Position numbers and translations under genes: made by a program. DNA of 6,663 nt, taken from NCBI GenBank assembly GCA_018830585.1, contig JAHJSD010000071.1, forward strand, positions 1 to 6,663, written 5' to 3'. This DNA comes from Patescibacteria group bacterium. Lineage in GTDB: Bacteria > Patescibacteriota > Microgenomatia > UBA12405 > JAHJSD01. Shown here one piece after another: positions 1-4,587 of this stretch; within the stretch, counting starts at the first letter, position 1, and each line of letters opens with the position of its first letter. The notes under the pieces are model-generated. The model worked only from the letters and a program-made list of their open reading frames with translations. It was not told the DNA's origin and made no database searches.

Positions 1-63
1 CCACCGCGTACTTGTGGTAGTGGGGGGCAGGGCTTTGGTGGACAAGGCCGGAAGGACGCGGTG

Positions 64-95
64 TTTTTTCCGTAAGGATACCAAAGGTGTAGGTA
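64..95 (+). repeat. FFRKDTK repeat module, copy E1
   Basis: This stretch matches 1487-1518 with 2 mismatches in 32 bases. It shares its first 18-20 bases with 3214-3232 and 3792-3811. In one frame it reads Phe-Phe-Arg-Lys-Asp-Thr-Lys, as the other copies do. That frame is open from the left edge of the window to a TAA at 110-112, so it may be the end of a gene cut by the window. Bases 1-62 just upstream are unusually G-rich compared with the rest. Confidence 0.6.
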
Positions 96-149
96 TTGAG
101 GAATTAAATTAAAAATGCTCTTTATTTTCCTTGTCAATAATAGTGAATC

Positions 150-179
150 GATCAAACCTGTATAACAGCAGATTTGATC
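150..179. repeat. Nested inverted repeat (hairpin or operator-like dyad)
   Basis: The outer arms GATCAAA (150-156) and TTTGATC (173-179) are perfect complements. Between them sits a second dyad, CTGT-ATA-ACAG. It lies in a 230-base stretch (112-341) with no recognisable gene. It could be a regulator site or an RNA hairpin. No promoter was identified beside it. Confidence 0.4.
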
Positions 180-195
180 TGGTTCATCTATAGAA

Positions 196-270
196 AAAAC
201 ACCTTAGAGGTGAGAAAGAGGTGAGAAATCCCTAGGTGTCAACCTAGCACACCCCCGGGGTGTGCAAGGG
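196..270. repeat. Tandem 11-mer plus GC palindrome (TGTCAA/palindrome family, copy m1)
   Basis: GAGGTGAGAAA occurs twice head to tail at 207-217 and 218-228. It is followed by TGTCAA at 237-242, and seven bases later by a perfect palindrome at 247-265 with 9-base arms around a central C. The block is homologous to 4190-4265, which shares GAGAAATCCCT, GGTGTCAACCTA and the palindrome followed by TGTGCAA. It is part of a dispersed repeat family, probably mobile-element ends. That origin is inferred. Confidence 0.65.
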
Positions 271-341
271 GCTTAACAATCAATCAATTACTAACCCTGT
301 GTTTTCCCTAAAATAGCTCCGGAAAAGCTTTTTTAAGTCTT

Positions 342-587
342 TCATTTCAGATAGGCTTCCTGGTACATTTCTGTCGGACACTTCCCTTTTAAAGTTTTAT
401 GAGGAAAAAAGTTCCAAATGTCTTGAAAAAGCTGAAGTGAGTTAAAAACGGCTTTTTCAGGAATCCCCAGTTTGATAAGGTCTTTATACATGTCTGCATG
501 GTTTGATTGGTAATTCTCATTATTAATAAATTCAACTACTTTTTCGAAATCGACCTGGAAAATATATTTTTTAACTAATTGATTAAA
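342..587 (-). pseudogene. C-terminal continuation of the 575-1051 gene in the -1 frame
   Basis: Downstream of the 158-residue ORF the minus strand stays open in the -1 frame for 80 codons to a TGA at 342-344. The translation reads like real protein: NQLVKKYIFQVDFEKVV near its start, an amphipathic middle, then WNFFPHKTLKGKCP and a charged end. The frame has no ATG, GTG or TTG start where it emerges. Codons AAT TTA of the upstream frame form the heptamer A-AAT-TTA (584-590), a classic -1 slippery site, next to a run of seven A. A fusion would be about 235 residues. Either the gene is read through by frameshifting, or one base was gained or lost by mutation or sequencing error. Function not recognised. 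Confidence 0.6.
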
Positions 588-1051
588 TTTTTTTCCAGTT
601 TCTTCCTTTTGTTTTTGATTTCTTTTTGGGTATAAATTCTTGATTGAGCTGATTGTTTTGGAGCGTCTTCTTCCAACAAAAGGCTCAAAGTGTCTTTTGG
701 GGTGAATTTAAAACCGCCCTTTGCCTGACGCATGAATTTTTTATGTCTCGGAGTAGAAGAAAAGGGTAATTGGATGCCATTACCGCCAACCAAGTACCAT
801 CGGCCGCGGATCTTAGCTAACCTTCCGGTAATAGTAGCCTTCTCGGGAACGCCGAAAGAGCCGATTTTATCCCAAACTTTAATTACCTTGCCTTTGGTAA
901 AAGAATAAAGTCTTAGCCATTGACCTCTTTTGACTTCAACAACCTCCAAAAGATCATAAAACTGGGTTTTTAAAATTTCTTCAAGCTCATTAAGGAGTGG
1001 TTTATCAAGACCGCTGGGGTTTTTCAAAAAATATTCAATGGCAATACTCAT
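575..1051 (-). CDS. Hypothetical protein, 158 aa; last gene of a three-gene overlapping chain
   Basis: Family not recognised. The protein opens MSIAIEYFLKNPSGLDKP. A central beta-rich segment (about residues 53-100, VIKVWDKIGSFGVPEKATI through GRWYLVGGNGIQLP) follows. The tail is very basic (about residues 140-158, KEIKNKRKKLEKN). There is no signal peptide or membrane segment. The start ATG overlaps the TGA of the upstream 62-aa gene as ATGA (1048-1051), which suggests coupled translation and supports this start. The ORF ends at TAG 575-577, just after a run of seven A. The -1 frame then continues as convincing protein sequence, so 158 aa may be only the unshifted product of a longer gene. 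Confidence 0.75.
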   Translation of the reverse strand: MSIAIEYFLKNPSGLDKPLLNELEEILKTQFYDLLEVVEVKRGQWLRLYSFTKGKVIKVWDKIGSFGVPEKATITGRLAKIRGRWYLVGGNGIQLPFSSTPRHKKFMRQAKGGFKFTPKDTLSLLLEEDAPKQSAQSRIYTQKEIKNKRKKLEKNLIN

Positions 1052-1236
1052 TTTACAGGGCAGGGAAGTTTAAAATCAAAAATAAGCCATTCGTTAAACA
1101 AGGCGTTAATTTCCTCGTACATCGGCTCTTCTTGCCCGGGAACGTCATCGCCAAAAAACTTCTTCAGAGCCGTAGAAATTAATTCCCGTTTAAAATAGGC
1201 ATAATCGACAATTTGACCAAGTTTAAACTTCATCAT
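1048..1236 (-). CDS. Hypothetical small protein, 62 aa; middle gene of overlapping chain
   Basis: Function not recognised. The protein is soluble-looking, begins MMKFKLGQIVDYAYFK and ends FDFKLPCPVK, with an acidic centre (GDDVPGQEEPMYEE). The frame is open further upstream to an ATG at 1293. I prefer the start at 1236 because that ATG overlaps the TGA of the preceding gene (TCATGATG). The upstream residues MRILSIPRVNLSRGRKGKV are an out-of-frame reading of that preceding gene. A purine-rich AAGAGG lies 12-17 bases upstream, longer than ideal. Its stop overlaps the next ATG, so the three genes are probably translated together. Confidence 0.65.
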   Translation of the reverse strand: MMKFKLGQIVDYAYFKRELISTALKKFFGDDVPGQEEPMYEEINALFNEWLIFDFKLPCPVK

Positions 1237-1410
1237 GACTTTGCCTTTTCTACCTCTTGATAAATTAACTCTCGGTATTGACAAAATTCGCAATTCGGAT
1301 CGGGGTCGCTTGTTTTTCCATATTTGCTAACCACTATTTTTCTGACTCTGTCCACCAGGATTGCTTTGAGTTTTTTCGATTATTACCTGTATTGCTCCAT
1401 CCATGCCCAT
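1233..1410 (-). pseudogene. Small Cys-containing gene, 58 aa if a +1 shift at an A run is allowed
   Basis: From ATG at 1410 the minus strand reads MGMDGAIQVIIEK, then meets a run of six A and goes out of frame to an early stop. Skipping one A gives LKAILVDRVRKIVVSKYGK followed by TSDPDPNCEFCQYRELIYQ and a TGA at 1233-1235, for 58 residues in all. Both halves read as protein, and the TGA overlaps the next gene's ATG, so I take them as one gene. The 3' half alone (40 aa) could start at GTG 1355. A Cys-x-x-Cys pair suggests a metal site or redox pair, which is inferred. The extra A may be a real frameshift, a regulated slip or a sequencing error. An alternative first Met is at 1404. Confidence 0.5.
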
Positions 1411-1416
1411 ATTTTA
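1404..1416 (-). promoter_or_regulatory. Candidate -10 box placing the start at an ATG (leaderless)
   Basis: TAAAAT (1416 to 1411 on the minus strand) sits immediately before the ATG at 1410. A start seven bases beyond it would fall on the second ATG at 1404. No good -35 is visible; TTGGTC lies upstream at an 18-base spacing to a different hexamer. The support is weak on its own, but the arrangement resembles those at 3406-3418 and 4111-4125. Confidence 0.3.
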
Positions 1417-1486
1417 CTCTATTTTTACCCAAAAATTTTGACCAAAATCCCTGACGTCTCTATTGCAAAAAATCAGAGCTTCAATA

Positions 1487-1657
1487 TTTTTTCCGTGAGG
1501 ATACCAAAGGTGTCGGTAGAAAAACACCTTAGAAGTGATAAATACCAGTATTAAGTATTAAGTCCAAAGATTCAGAAATTAGAAATACCTCACGGCAGGA
1601 CAAAAAGATGTGGCACGATTTTCCGAAAGGATGTGAAAACTCTATCCCCGTCCCGAG
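1487..1657 (+). repeat. Composite dispersed repeat, copy E2
   Basis: The left part (1487-1518) matches 64-95. The segment 1521-1632 matches 3261-3372 over 112 bases without gaps, with 11 differences (about 90% identity). It contains a direct repeat of TATTAAG (1549-1562). The right part, from TTTTCCGAAAGGAT through CCCCGTCCCGAG, also resembles 4275-4315. One frame is conserved across copies and reads FRKD. No full gene is present; the frame opens after a stop and closes at TAA 1660. Arms AAGGTGT and ACACCTT (near 1509 and 1524) could form a hairpin. Confidence 0.75.
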
Positions 1658-1660
1658 CCT

Positions 1661-1723
1661 AAGGTTGGATTAGAAGCCTATCTCCCGATATGTCAATAGC
1701 AAACCACTTCGGAAATGGACAAA
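1661..1723 (+). repeat. 63-bp direct repeat, copy 1
   Basis: This copy is identical to 4549-4611 over all 63 bases, and its last 45 bases (1679-1723) are identical to 4380-4424. It contains TGTCAA (1691-1696), a seven-base spacer and a near-palindrome CCACTTC-G-GAAATGG (1704-1718), then AATGGACAAA. Perfect identity implies recent duplication or transposition. Confidence 0.85.
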
Positions 1724-1938
1724 CTAAAGTCAATGGCGTGATTGAGCGGTTCAATCGTTCTCTCTATGAAGAATGGTTAGACATGTACCAAGATGAATTA
1801 ATTGAACCTGATCAAGCCAATCAACGGATTGCCGAATATCTTTACTTTTATCACAATGATAGAATCCATGAGAGCCTGGGTGATCAGACCCCGGCTTCTA
1901 TTTTAGGAAAGGAGATTAAAAGTCCAAAAGGTGGGTGA
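1690..1938 (+). pseudogene. Transposase C-terminal fragment (IS481/rve-type), truncated
   Basis: Residues from about 13 onward match the end of rve/IS481-type DDE transposases. NGVIERFNRSLYEEWLD contains the Glu in the position of the third catalytic acid. YLYFYHNDRIHESLGDQTP is the usual tail motif, and the fragment ends SILGKEIKSPKGG. The two catalytic Asp residues and the N-terminal helix-turn-helix are missing; such proteins normally have around 300 residues. The first dozen residues (MSIANHFGNGQT) come from the 63-bp repeat fused in frame, so the apparent ATG is accidental. This is a remnant, not an active enzyme. Confidence 0.85.
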
Positions 1939-1948
1939 CCTGTACAGG
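1939..1948. repeat. Perfect palindrome CCTGTACAGG
   Basis: A 10-base perfect palindrome lies directly after the transposase stop, inside the right end of the mini-element. It could be a transposase-binding or recombination site, or chance. Confidence 0.3.
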
Positions 1949-1951
1949 CCT

Positions 1952-1981
1952 TTGACTTTGGTTTGACATATTGTGTATACT
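1952..1981 (+). promoter_or_regulatory. Candidate sigma-70 promoter, TTGACT-18-TATACT
   Basis: TTGACT (1952-1957) and TATACT (1976-1981) are 18 bases apart and each is one mismatch from consensus. The expected start near 1988 leads straight into the dyad at 1989-2005 and the terminator at 2008-2035, with no coding room. It overlaps the right end of the mini-element, so it may be an outward-facing promoter. Confidence 0.45.
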
Positions 1982-1988
1982 AAGAACG

Positions 1989-2005
1989 GATCGTGGATCA
2001 CGATC
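1989..2005. promoter_or_regulatory. Perfect dyad GATCGTG-GAT-CACGATC
   Basis: Seven-base arms surround a 3-base centre, two bases before the terminator stem. If the 1952-1981 promoter is real, this dyad lies at its start site and could be an operator or the first hairpin of a very short RNA. Confidence 0.45.
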
Positions 2006-2007
2006 GG

Positions 2008-2035
2008 CAAACCCCTCCGGGGGTTTGTTTTTTTT
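2008..2035 (+). terminator. Strong Rho-independent terminator
   Basis: CAAACCCC pairs perfectly with GGGGTTTG around a TCCG loop and is followed by eight T. It ends plus-strand transcripts from the mini-element side. The T run overlaps the stop codon of the convergent DUF3800 gene, whose transcript reads into the hairpin without a U run on its own side. Confidence 0.9.
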
Positions 2036-2780
2036 ATGGGAATATTTTTAACCCGTAACCCAGAAAGTCGTCTTTGGGAAACTGCCTGTACATTTTGGGG
2101 TTAACAACTTTAAAAGCGATATTTTCCCTATCCGGATATAAGACGTAATTGGCCAAAGGATAAGCAACTAAATCACATAATTGGGTTCCCGCAACATTTT
2201 CTTTTTTCTTTTTAAAATCGATATCCCTTAATCTCTTGGTAAATCTTTCAGGTTTCACATACTCAGTTCCGTTTGAGACAATTATCTGATACTGGTCGTG
2301 AAGCTTGGCATCTTCATTCTTTCCTCTCGCCTCCGCAACTACCTCAACCCTATCGCAATTGAATCTGTCGGTTAAAAAAACTGTCCGCTCTAACACAAAT
2401 GTTAATGACAGATCATAGGGATTATTGGCTTGTGGACCATATTGCTTGATTAACCTGTCTTTAAGAACAGCAGAAGAAATCACGGTAAACTCGGCTTGTG
2501 AAATTAATCTATCCAAATCATTGTAGAATTCACTTCGTAGTTTAGGGTCACCTAGTATTTTAAAGGCATTCTGCCATTTCCTTATATCACGGGAGTGAAG
2601 AATAATATCCACGCGGTTAAAATACTTTTGTTTTAGTTTTTCAACTTCCGGCGTAAAAACTTTTTCGTAATATTCCTTTTCAACTACACAGCCGCACAAA
2701 AGGAGGATTGGGAATTCTTGGTTTATGGTTTTTAGTCCATGATGCCCGGATTCGTCTAAAAATAAATAATAGTTTTTCAT
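2034..2780 (-). CDS. DUF3800 family protein, 248 aa
   Basis: A complete member of the DUF3800 family, whose proteins are predicted RNase H-like nucleases often found in mobile or defence regions. Visible signatures in order are LFLDESG at residues 6-12 (acidic pair D9, E10), ILHSRDIRK at 60-68, VVAEARGKNED at 147-157, and GTQLCDLVAYP at 198-208 with D203. These are the conserved acidic positions of the family. The length is typical and no membrane segment is seen. The ATG overlaps the TGA of the upstream small membrane-protein gene as ATGA, implying coupled expression, probably from the promoter at 3110-3118. The biological role is not established. Cleavage activity is inferred from the fold assignment only. 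Confidence 0.9.
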   Translation of the reverse strand: MKNYYLFLDESGHHGLKTINQEFPILLLCGCVVEKEYYEKVFTPEVEKLKQKYFNRVDIILHSRDIRKWQNAFKILGDPKLRSEFYNDLDRLISQAEFTVISSAVLKDRLIKQYGPQANNPYDLSLTFVLERTVFLTDRFNCDRVEVVAEARGKNEDAKLHDQYQIIVSNGTEYVKPERFTKRLRDIDFKKKKENVAGTQLCDLVAYPLANYVLYPDRENIAFKVVNPKMYRQFPKDDFLGYGLKIFP

Positions 2781-3033
2781 ATTACGCCTTCTCTTTTACC
2801 TTCGATTACCTCTTCTGTCCTTTTAATTAGATCACCCAATAGTTTTTGGTAAATTTTGTTGCCCTCTAGGCCTATTTTTTTTAAATCTCTCTTAGTTTTT
2901 TAGGGAGAAGATAGGGAAATATCTTCAATCCAATTATTCCTTGCTCCGACTTTTTCTCAAGGCTTCTTAATCTGCTCCAGGAATCTAAAGAAAAGCCAAT
3001 TAGTCCTATCAGGACTACTGATGTAAGATTCAT
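2777..3033 (-). pseudogene. Small membrane protein gene, frameshifted (about 85 aa if restored)
   Basis: The ATG at 3033 opens MNLTSVVLIGLIGFSLDSW, a hydrophobic N-terminal segment, then a charged helix and KIFPYLLPKKLREI, ending at TAA 2881-2883 (50 aa). The frame one base back continues LKKIGLEGNKIYQKLLGDLI and KRTEEVIEGKREGVI to a TGA at 2777-2779. That TGA overlaps the DUF3800 ATG, and the second part has no start codon of its own. Restoring one T beside the TTT/eight-A run gives a natural reading, REI-LKKIGLEG. It is probably a single-pass, small DUF3800 partner. The break may be a mutation or an assembly or sequencing error. AGAGAG nine bases before the ATG is a possible ribosome site. 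Family not recognised. Confidence 0.55.
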
Positions 3034-3109
3034 AAAAAGATGCTCTCTGTGGTGACCTATCTAGCCAATTTTGTTTTCCTTAAGCTATTTTGAATCCCAC
3101 CTAAAAAAA

Positions 3110-3118
3110 ATTATAACA
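3110..3118 (-). promoter_or_regulatory. Extended -10 promoter TGTTATAAT for the membrane protein-DUF3800 operon
   Basis: On the minus strand TGTTATAAT combines a TGn extension with a consensus -10. The predicted start is near 3103, about 70 bases before the ATG at 3033. The -35 region (TTCTAG at 17-base spacing) is poor, as is common with extended -10 promoters. Confidence 0.55.
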
Positions 3119-3213
3119 CCATTCCGCTTTAACTAGAAGTTCACTCTCTGGGAGGAATAAATCCCTGTCCCACAGAAGCTAAAACCGTTTTCGAACAGTA
3201 CTTCATTTAATAC

Positions 3214-3400
3214 TTTTTTCGCGAGGATACGAAGAGCCTGCCCCCATCCCTAAATTATTAAAAACAACTTAGAGGTGATAAATACCAGTATTAAGTATTA
3301 AGCTCAAAGATTCAGAAATTAGAAATACACCACGGCAGTTTAAAAAGATGTGGCGCTATTTTCCGAAAGGATTTAATAATCCTGTTTCCATTCCTAATCC
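3214..3400 (+). repeat. Composite dispersed repeat, copy E3
   Basis: 3261-3372 is about 90% identical to 1521-1632 without gaps. The left part (3214-3240) is a variant of the 64-95 and 3792-3820 module and reads YFFREDTKSLPPSLNY before a stop. The right end reaches the promoter of the 3418 gene. With 3034-3213, where I see only the promoter at 3110-3118, this makes up the gene-free stretch between 3034 and 3417. Confidence 0.75.
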
Positions 3401-3403
3401 ACG

Positions 3404-3418
3404 TGTATAATAAAATTA
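3404..3418 (+). promoter_or_regulatory. Promoter with consensus TATAAT, start expected at the ATG
   Basis: TATAAT occupies 3406-3411, preceded by TG. Seven bases on from its last base is 3418, the A of the ATG. The -35 region (TGTTTC, 3383-3388) is poor. No ribosome-binding sequence fits between the box and the ATG, so a leaderless message is the simplest reading. Confidence 0.5.
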
Positions 3419-3738
3419 TGGGTGAAACTATCAGTTTCGAAATACCGCTAGATCAAAAATTTTTAAGTCGTCTTTTGGCTAATATCTATGACTACCAAGG
3501 AGAGCGGCCATCAGAGACTACCTTCCTCAAATTGGCAAAGAGGATGCGTCTTGATCTTGAAAAAAAAGGCCGTTGGGATAAACTCCGCTTTCACCTGTTT
3601 TTTGCTGAACGAGAGGGTCTCTTGGAAGAGAGACACCTTGAAGACGGTGTCGTTGATCATGAATTAGAGAACAATGGGTTGGACAGAGTTCACAAAGAAT
3701 ACCAAGAGAAACATGATGAGAAGTGTCCGTTGCCATAA
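3418..3738 (+). CDS. Hypothetical protein, 106 aa
   Basis: Family not recognised. The protein is soluble, charged and largely helical in appearance. It begins MGETISFEIPLDQKFLSRLL, has a basic middle (KLAKRMRLDLEKKGRWDKLR, about residues 38-57), then FHLFFAEREGLLEERH and an acidic-to-basic tail ending HDEKCPLP. The alternating charged helix and RLDLEKKGRWDKLRFHLFF would suit a small regulator or antitoxin-like protein, but nothing specific is seen. A GTG at 3403 would add five residues. I prefer ATG 3418 because the TATAAT at 3406-3411 lies inside that extension. It stands alone on the plus strand between repeat modules E3 and E4, as if a self-contained cassette. Confidence 0.65.
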   Translation: MGETISFEIPLDQKFLSRLLANIYDYQGERPSETTFLKLAKRMRLDLEKKGRWDKLRFHLFFAEREGLLEERHLEDGVVDHELENNGLDRVHKEYQEKHDEKCPLP

Positions 3739-3791
3739 CTCCGTGTTTTCTTCGGGGTTCAGTTCAAAATTAGATTAAAAAGATCTTAGCG

Positions 3792-3820
3792 TTTTTTCCG
3801 TAAGGATACGAAGACCCGCC
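3792..3820 (+). repeat. FFRKDTK repeat module, copy E4
   Basis: Shares TTTTTTCCGTAAGGATAC with E1 and GGATACGAAGA with E3. The conserved frame reads RFFRKDTKTRHEPN and then a stop at TAA. No other gene is seen between 3739 and 3838. Confidence 0.65.
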
Positions 3821-3838
3821 ATGAGCCCAATTAACAAA

Positions 3839-4111
3839 TCAACGCCAGACGGGAGGCTTAAATAGTCCAACTGACCGCCTTTTCTTAAACTCGCCGTTAT
3901 CAGAAGAGAAAGCGCTTATCTGGCAATCAGTGTGCAAAAGCAAATTCACCAATGTGATAGTTCTTATCCCAGCTCGCGAATTTGGTATCGCTATGCCTCT
4001 TAAAGATTTGTCAACAAGACAATCTTCTTTAGAACAAGGGTTACCCCCTTTCACCAAGAAACATGGAGTTTTCGTTACCCCCGGTTCTAACTGCCAACAT
4101 TTTTTACCCAT
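3839..4111 (-). CDS. Hypothetical Cys-containing small protein, 90 aa
   Basis: Not firmly recognised. It opens MGKKCWQLEPGVTKTPCF and continues KGGNPCSKEDC, giving Cys at residues 5, 17, 26 and 31, and a further Cys at 63. The KKCW start and Cys spacing recall small Cys-Trp (two-CW-like) metal-binding proteins, though similarity is limited to spacing. The C-terminal part is basic (FKKRRS). The main support beyond the open frame is a consensus extended -10 at 4120-4128, placed so that transcription starts at or within two bases of the ATG. The opposite strand is also open (3930-4142), but lacks such a promoter. It is a stand-alone gene between repeat modules. Confidence 0.45.
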   Translation of the reverse strand: MGKKCWQLEPGVTKTPCFLVKGGNPCSKEDCLVDKSLRGIAIPNSRAGIRTITLVNLLLHTDCQISAFSSDNGEFKKRRSVGLFKPPVWR

Positions 4112-4119
4112 AGTTATGA

Positions 4120-4128
4120 ATTATAACA
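4120..4128 (-). promoter_or_regulatory. Extended -10 promoter TGTTATAAT, near-leaderless
   Basis: The same 9-mer as at 3110-3118 is present on the minus strand. The expected start (about 4113-4111) coincides with the ATG at 4111. The -35 is weak, in line with an extended -10 type. Confidence 0.5.
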
Positions 4129-4182
4129 AATGCTGTGCCTGAAAAGTGCTAAACGTCAATAGCTACAATCCAGGAGGTGTCA

Positions 4183-4367
4183 GGCATATAACACACCCTT
4201 AAGGTGAAAGACACGAGGGCGAGAAATCCCTCGGTGTCAACCTATATCACCCCGGGGGTGTGCAAAGTGGGACTATTTACTGAAAGGATTTGAGAATTCC
4301 ATCCCCGTCCCGAGGCTAACTTGTCGTAAATATCCCGAGGTGTCAAGGGTAGTCCACCCCGGGGGTG
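4183..4367. repeat. TGTCAA/palindrome modules m2-m4 and FRKD-type module E5
   Basis: Three modules lie in a row. m2 is GGTGTCA followed by CACCCTTAAGGTG. m3 has TGTCAA at 4235-4240 and CACCCCGGGGGTG at 4248-4260. m4 has TGTCAA at 4341-4346 and the same palindrome at 4355-4367. Between m3 and m4, 4275-4320 resembles the end of E2 (GAAAGGAT...ATCCCCGTCCCGAG). The first part is homologous to 196-270. No gene is supported in 4129-4476; minus-strand frames here are translations of the repeated palindrome (HTPG). Confidence 0.75.
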
Positions 4368-4379
4368 TGTAAAGAAACT

Positions 4380-4483
4380 TATCTCCCGATATGTCAATAG
4401 CAAACCACTTCGGAAATGGACAAAAATGGACAAAGAAATGGACAAATAACCCACCCCGGGGGTGTGCAAAGGGGGTGTGCAAA
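4380..4483. repeat. 45-bp repeat copy 2 with AATGGACAAA and palindrome tandems
   Basis: 4380-4424 is identical to 1679-1723. AATGGACAAA then recurs at 4425-4434 and 4437-4446. A palindrome CACCCCGGGGGTG (4452-4464) follows, and the 13-mer GGGGGTGTGCAAA is duplicated head to tail at 4458-4470 and 4471-4483. The arrangement suggests repeated slippage or nested insertion of element ends. Confidence 0.8.
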
Positions 4484-4587
4484 CAAAGCTACGGCGAGAC
4501 AGGTCCTCTTTCGATAAAGCTATGGCAAAACAATTAGGGCAAATGAAAAAGGTTGGATTAGAAGCCTATCTCCCGATATGTCAATAG
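4477..4587 (+). pseudogene. Possible 3' end of an unidentified gene
   Basis: One plus frame is open from the palindrome tandem to a TAG at 4585-4587. It reads TKLRRDRSSFDKAMAKQLGQ, then MKKVGLEAYLPICQ. It looks protein-like, and its unique part (4484-4548) lies between repeats. Its last 13 codons are also present in the 63-bp repeat at 1661. No start or family is evident, so at most this is a remnant carried by the repeat. Confidence 0.25.

Larger units (their letters stand above)
1688..1971 (+). mobile_element. Mini-element (deletion derivative) carrying a transposase tail
   Basis: The 9-base inverted ends ATATGTCAA (1688-1696) and TTGACATAT (1963-1971) flank the C-terminal transposase fragment. 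TGTCAA-type ends and an rve-type transposase fit the IS481 group. The left end runs straight into the last quarter of the gene, so the element has lost most of its coding region and cannot move by itself. No target-site duplication was identified. Confidence 0.5.

Noticed and set aside
1..69. Arms CACCGCGT (2-9) and ACGCGGTG (56-63), a CC-GGAA-GG loop and six T, resembling a structured RNA, SRP RNA or a terminator.
   Set aside because: The loop between the arms is 46 bases, SRP internal-loop bases are not in place, and the same stretch is open as protein and continues into the FFRKDTK module.
997..1182. Plus-strand 61-aa frame, also 3527-3736 on the minus strand.
   Set aside because: Both are antisense to genes with better start, overlap or promoter evidence.
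1324..1554. A 76-aa plus-strand frame.
   Set aside because: It lies antisense to the 1233-1410 gene and across repeat E2, with a composition typical of antisense readings and no ribosome site.
3930..4142. A 70-aa plus-strand frame opposite the 90-aa gene.
   Set aside because: No promoter or ribosome site is seen; the minus-strand reading has a consensus extended -10 at its ATG.
4242..4482. Two overlapping minus-strand frames rich in HTPG.
   Set aside because: They are translations of the repeated CACCCCGGGGGTG and AATGGACAAA units.
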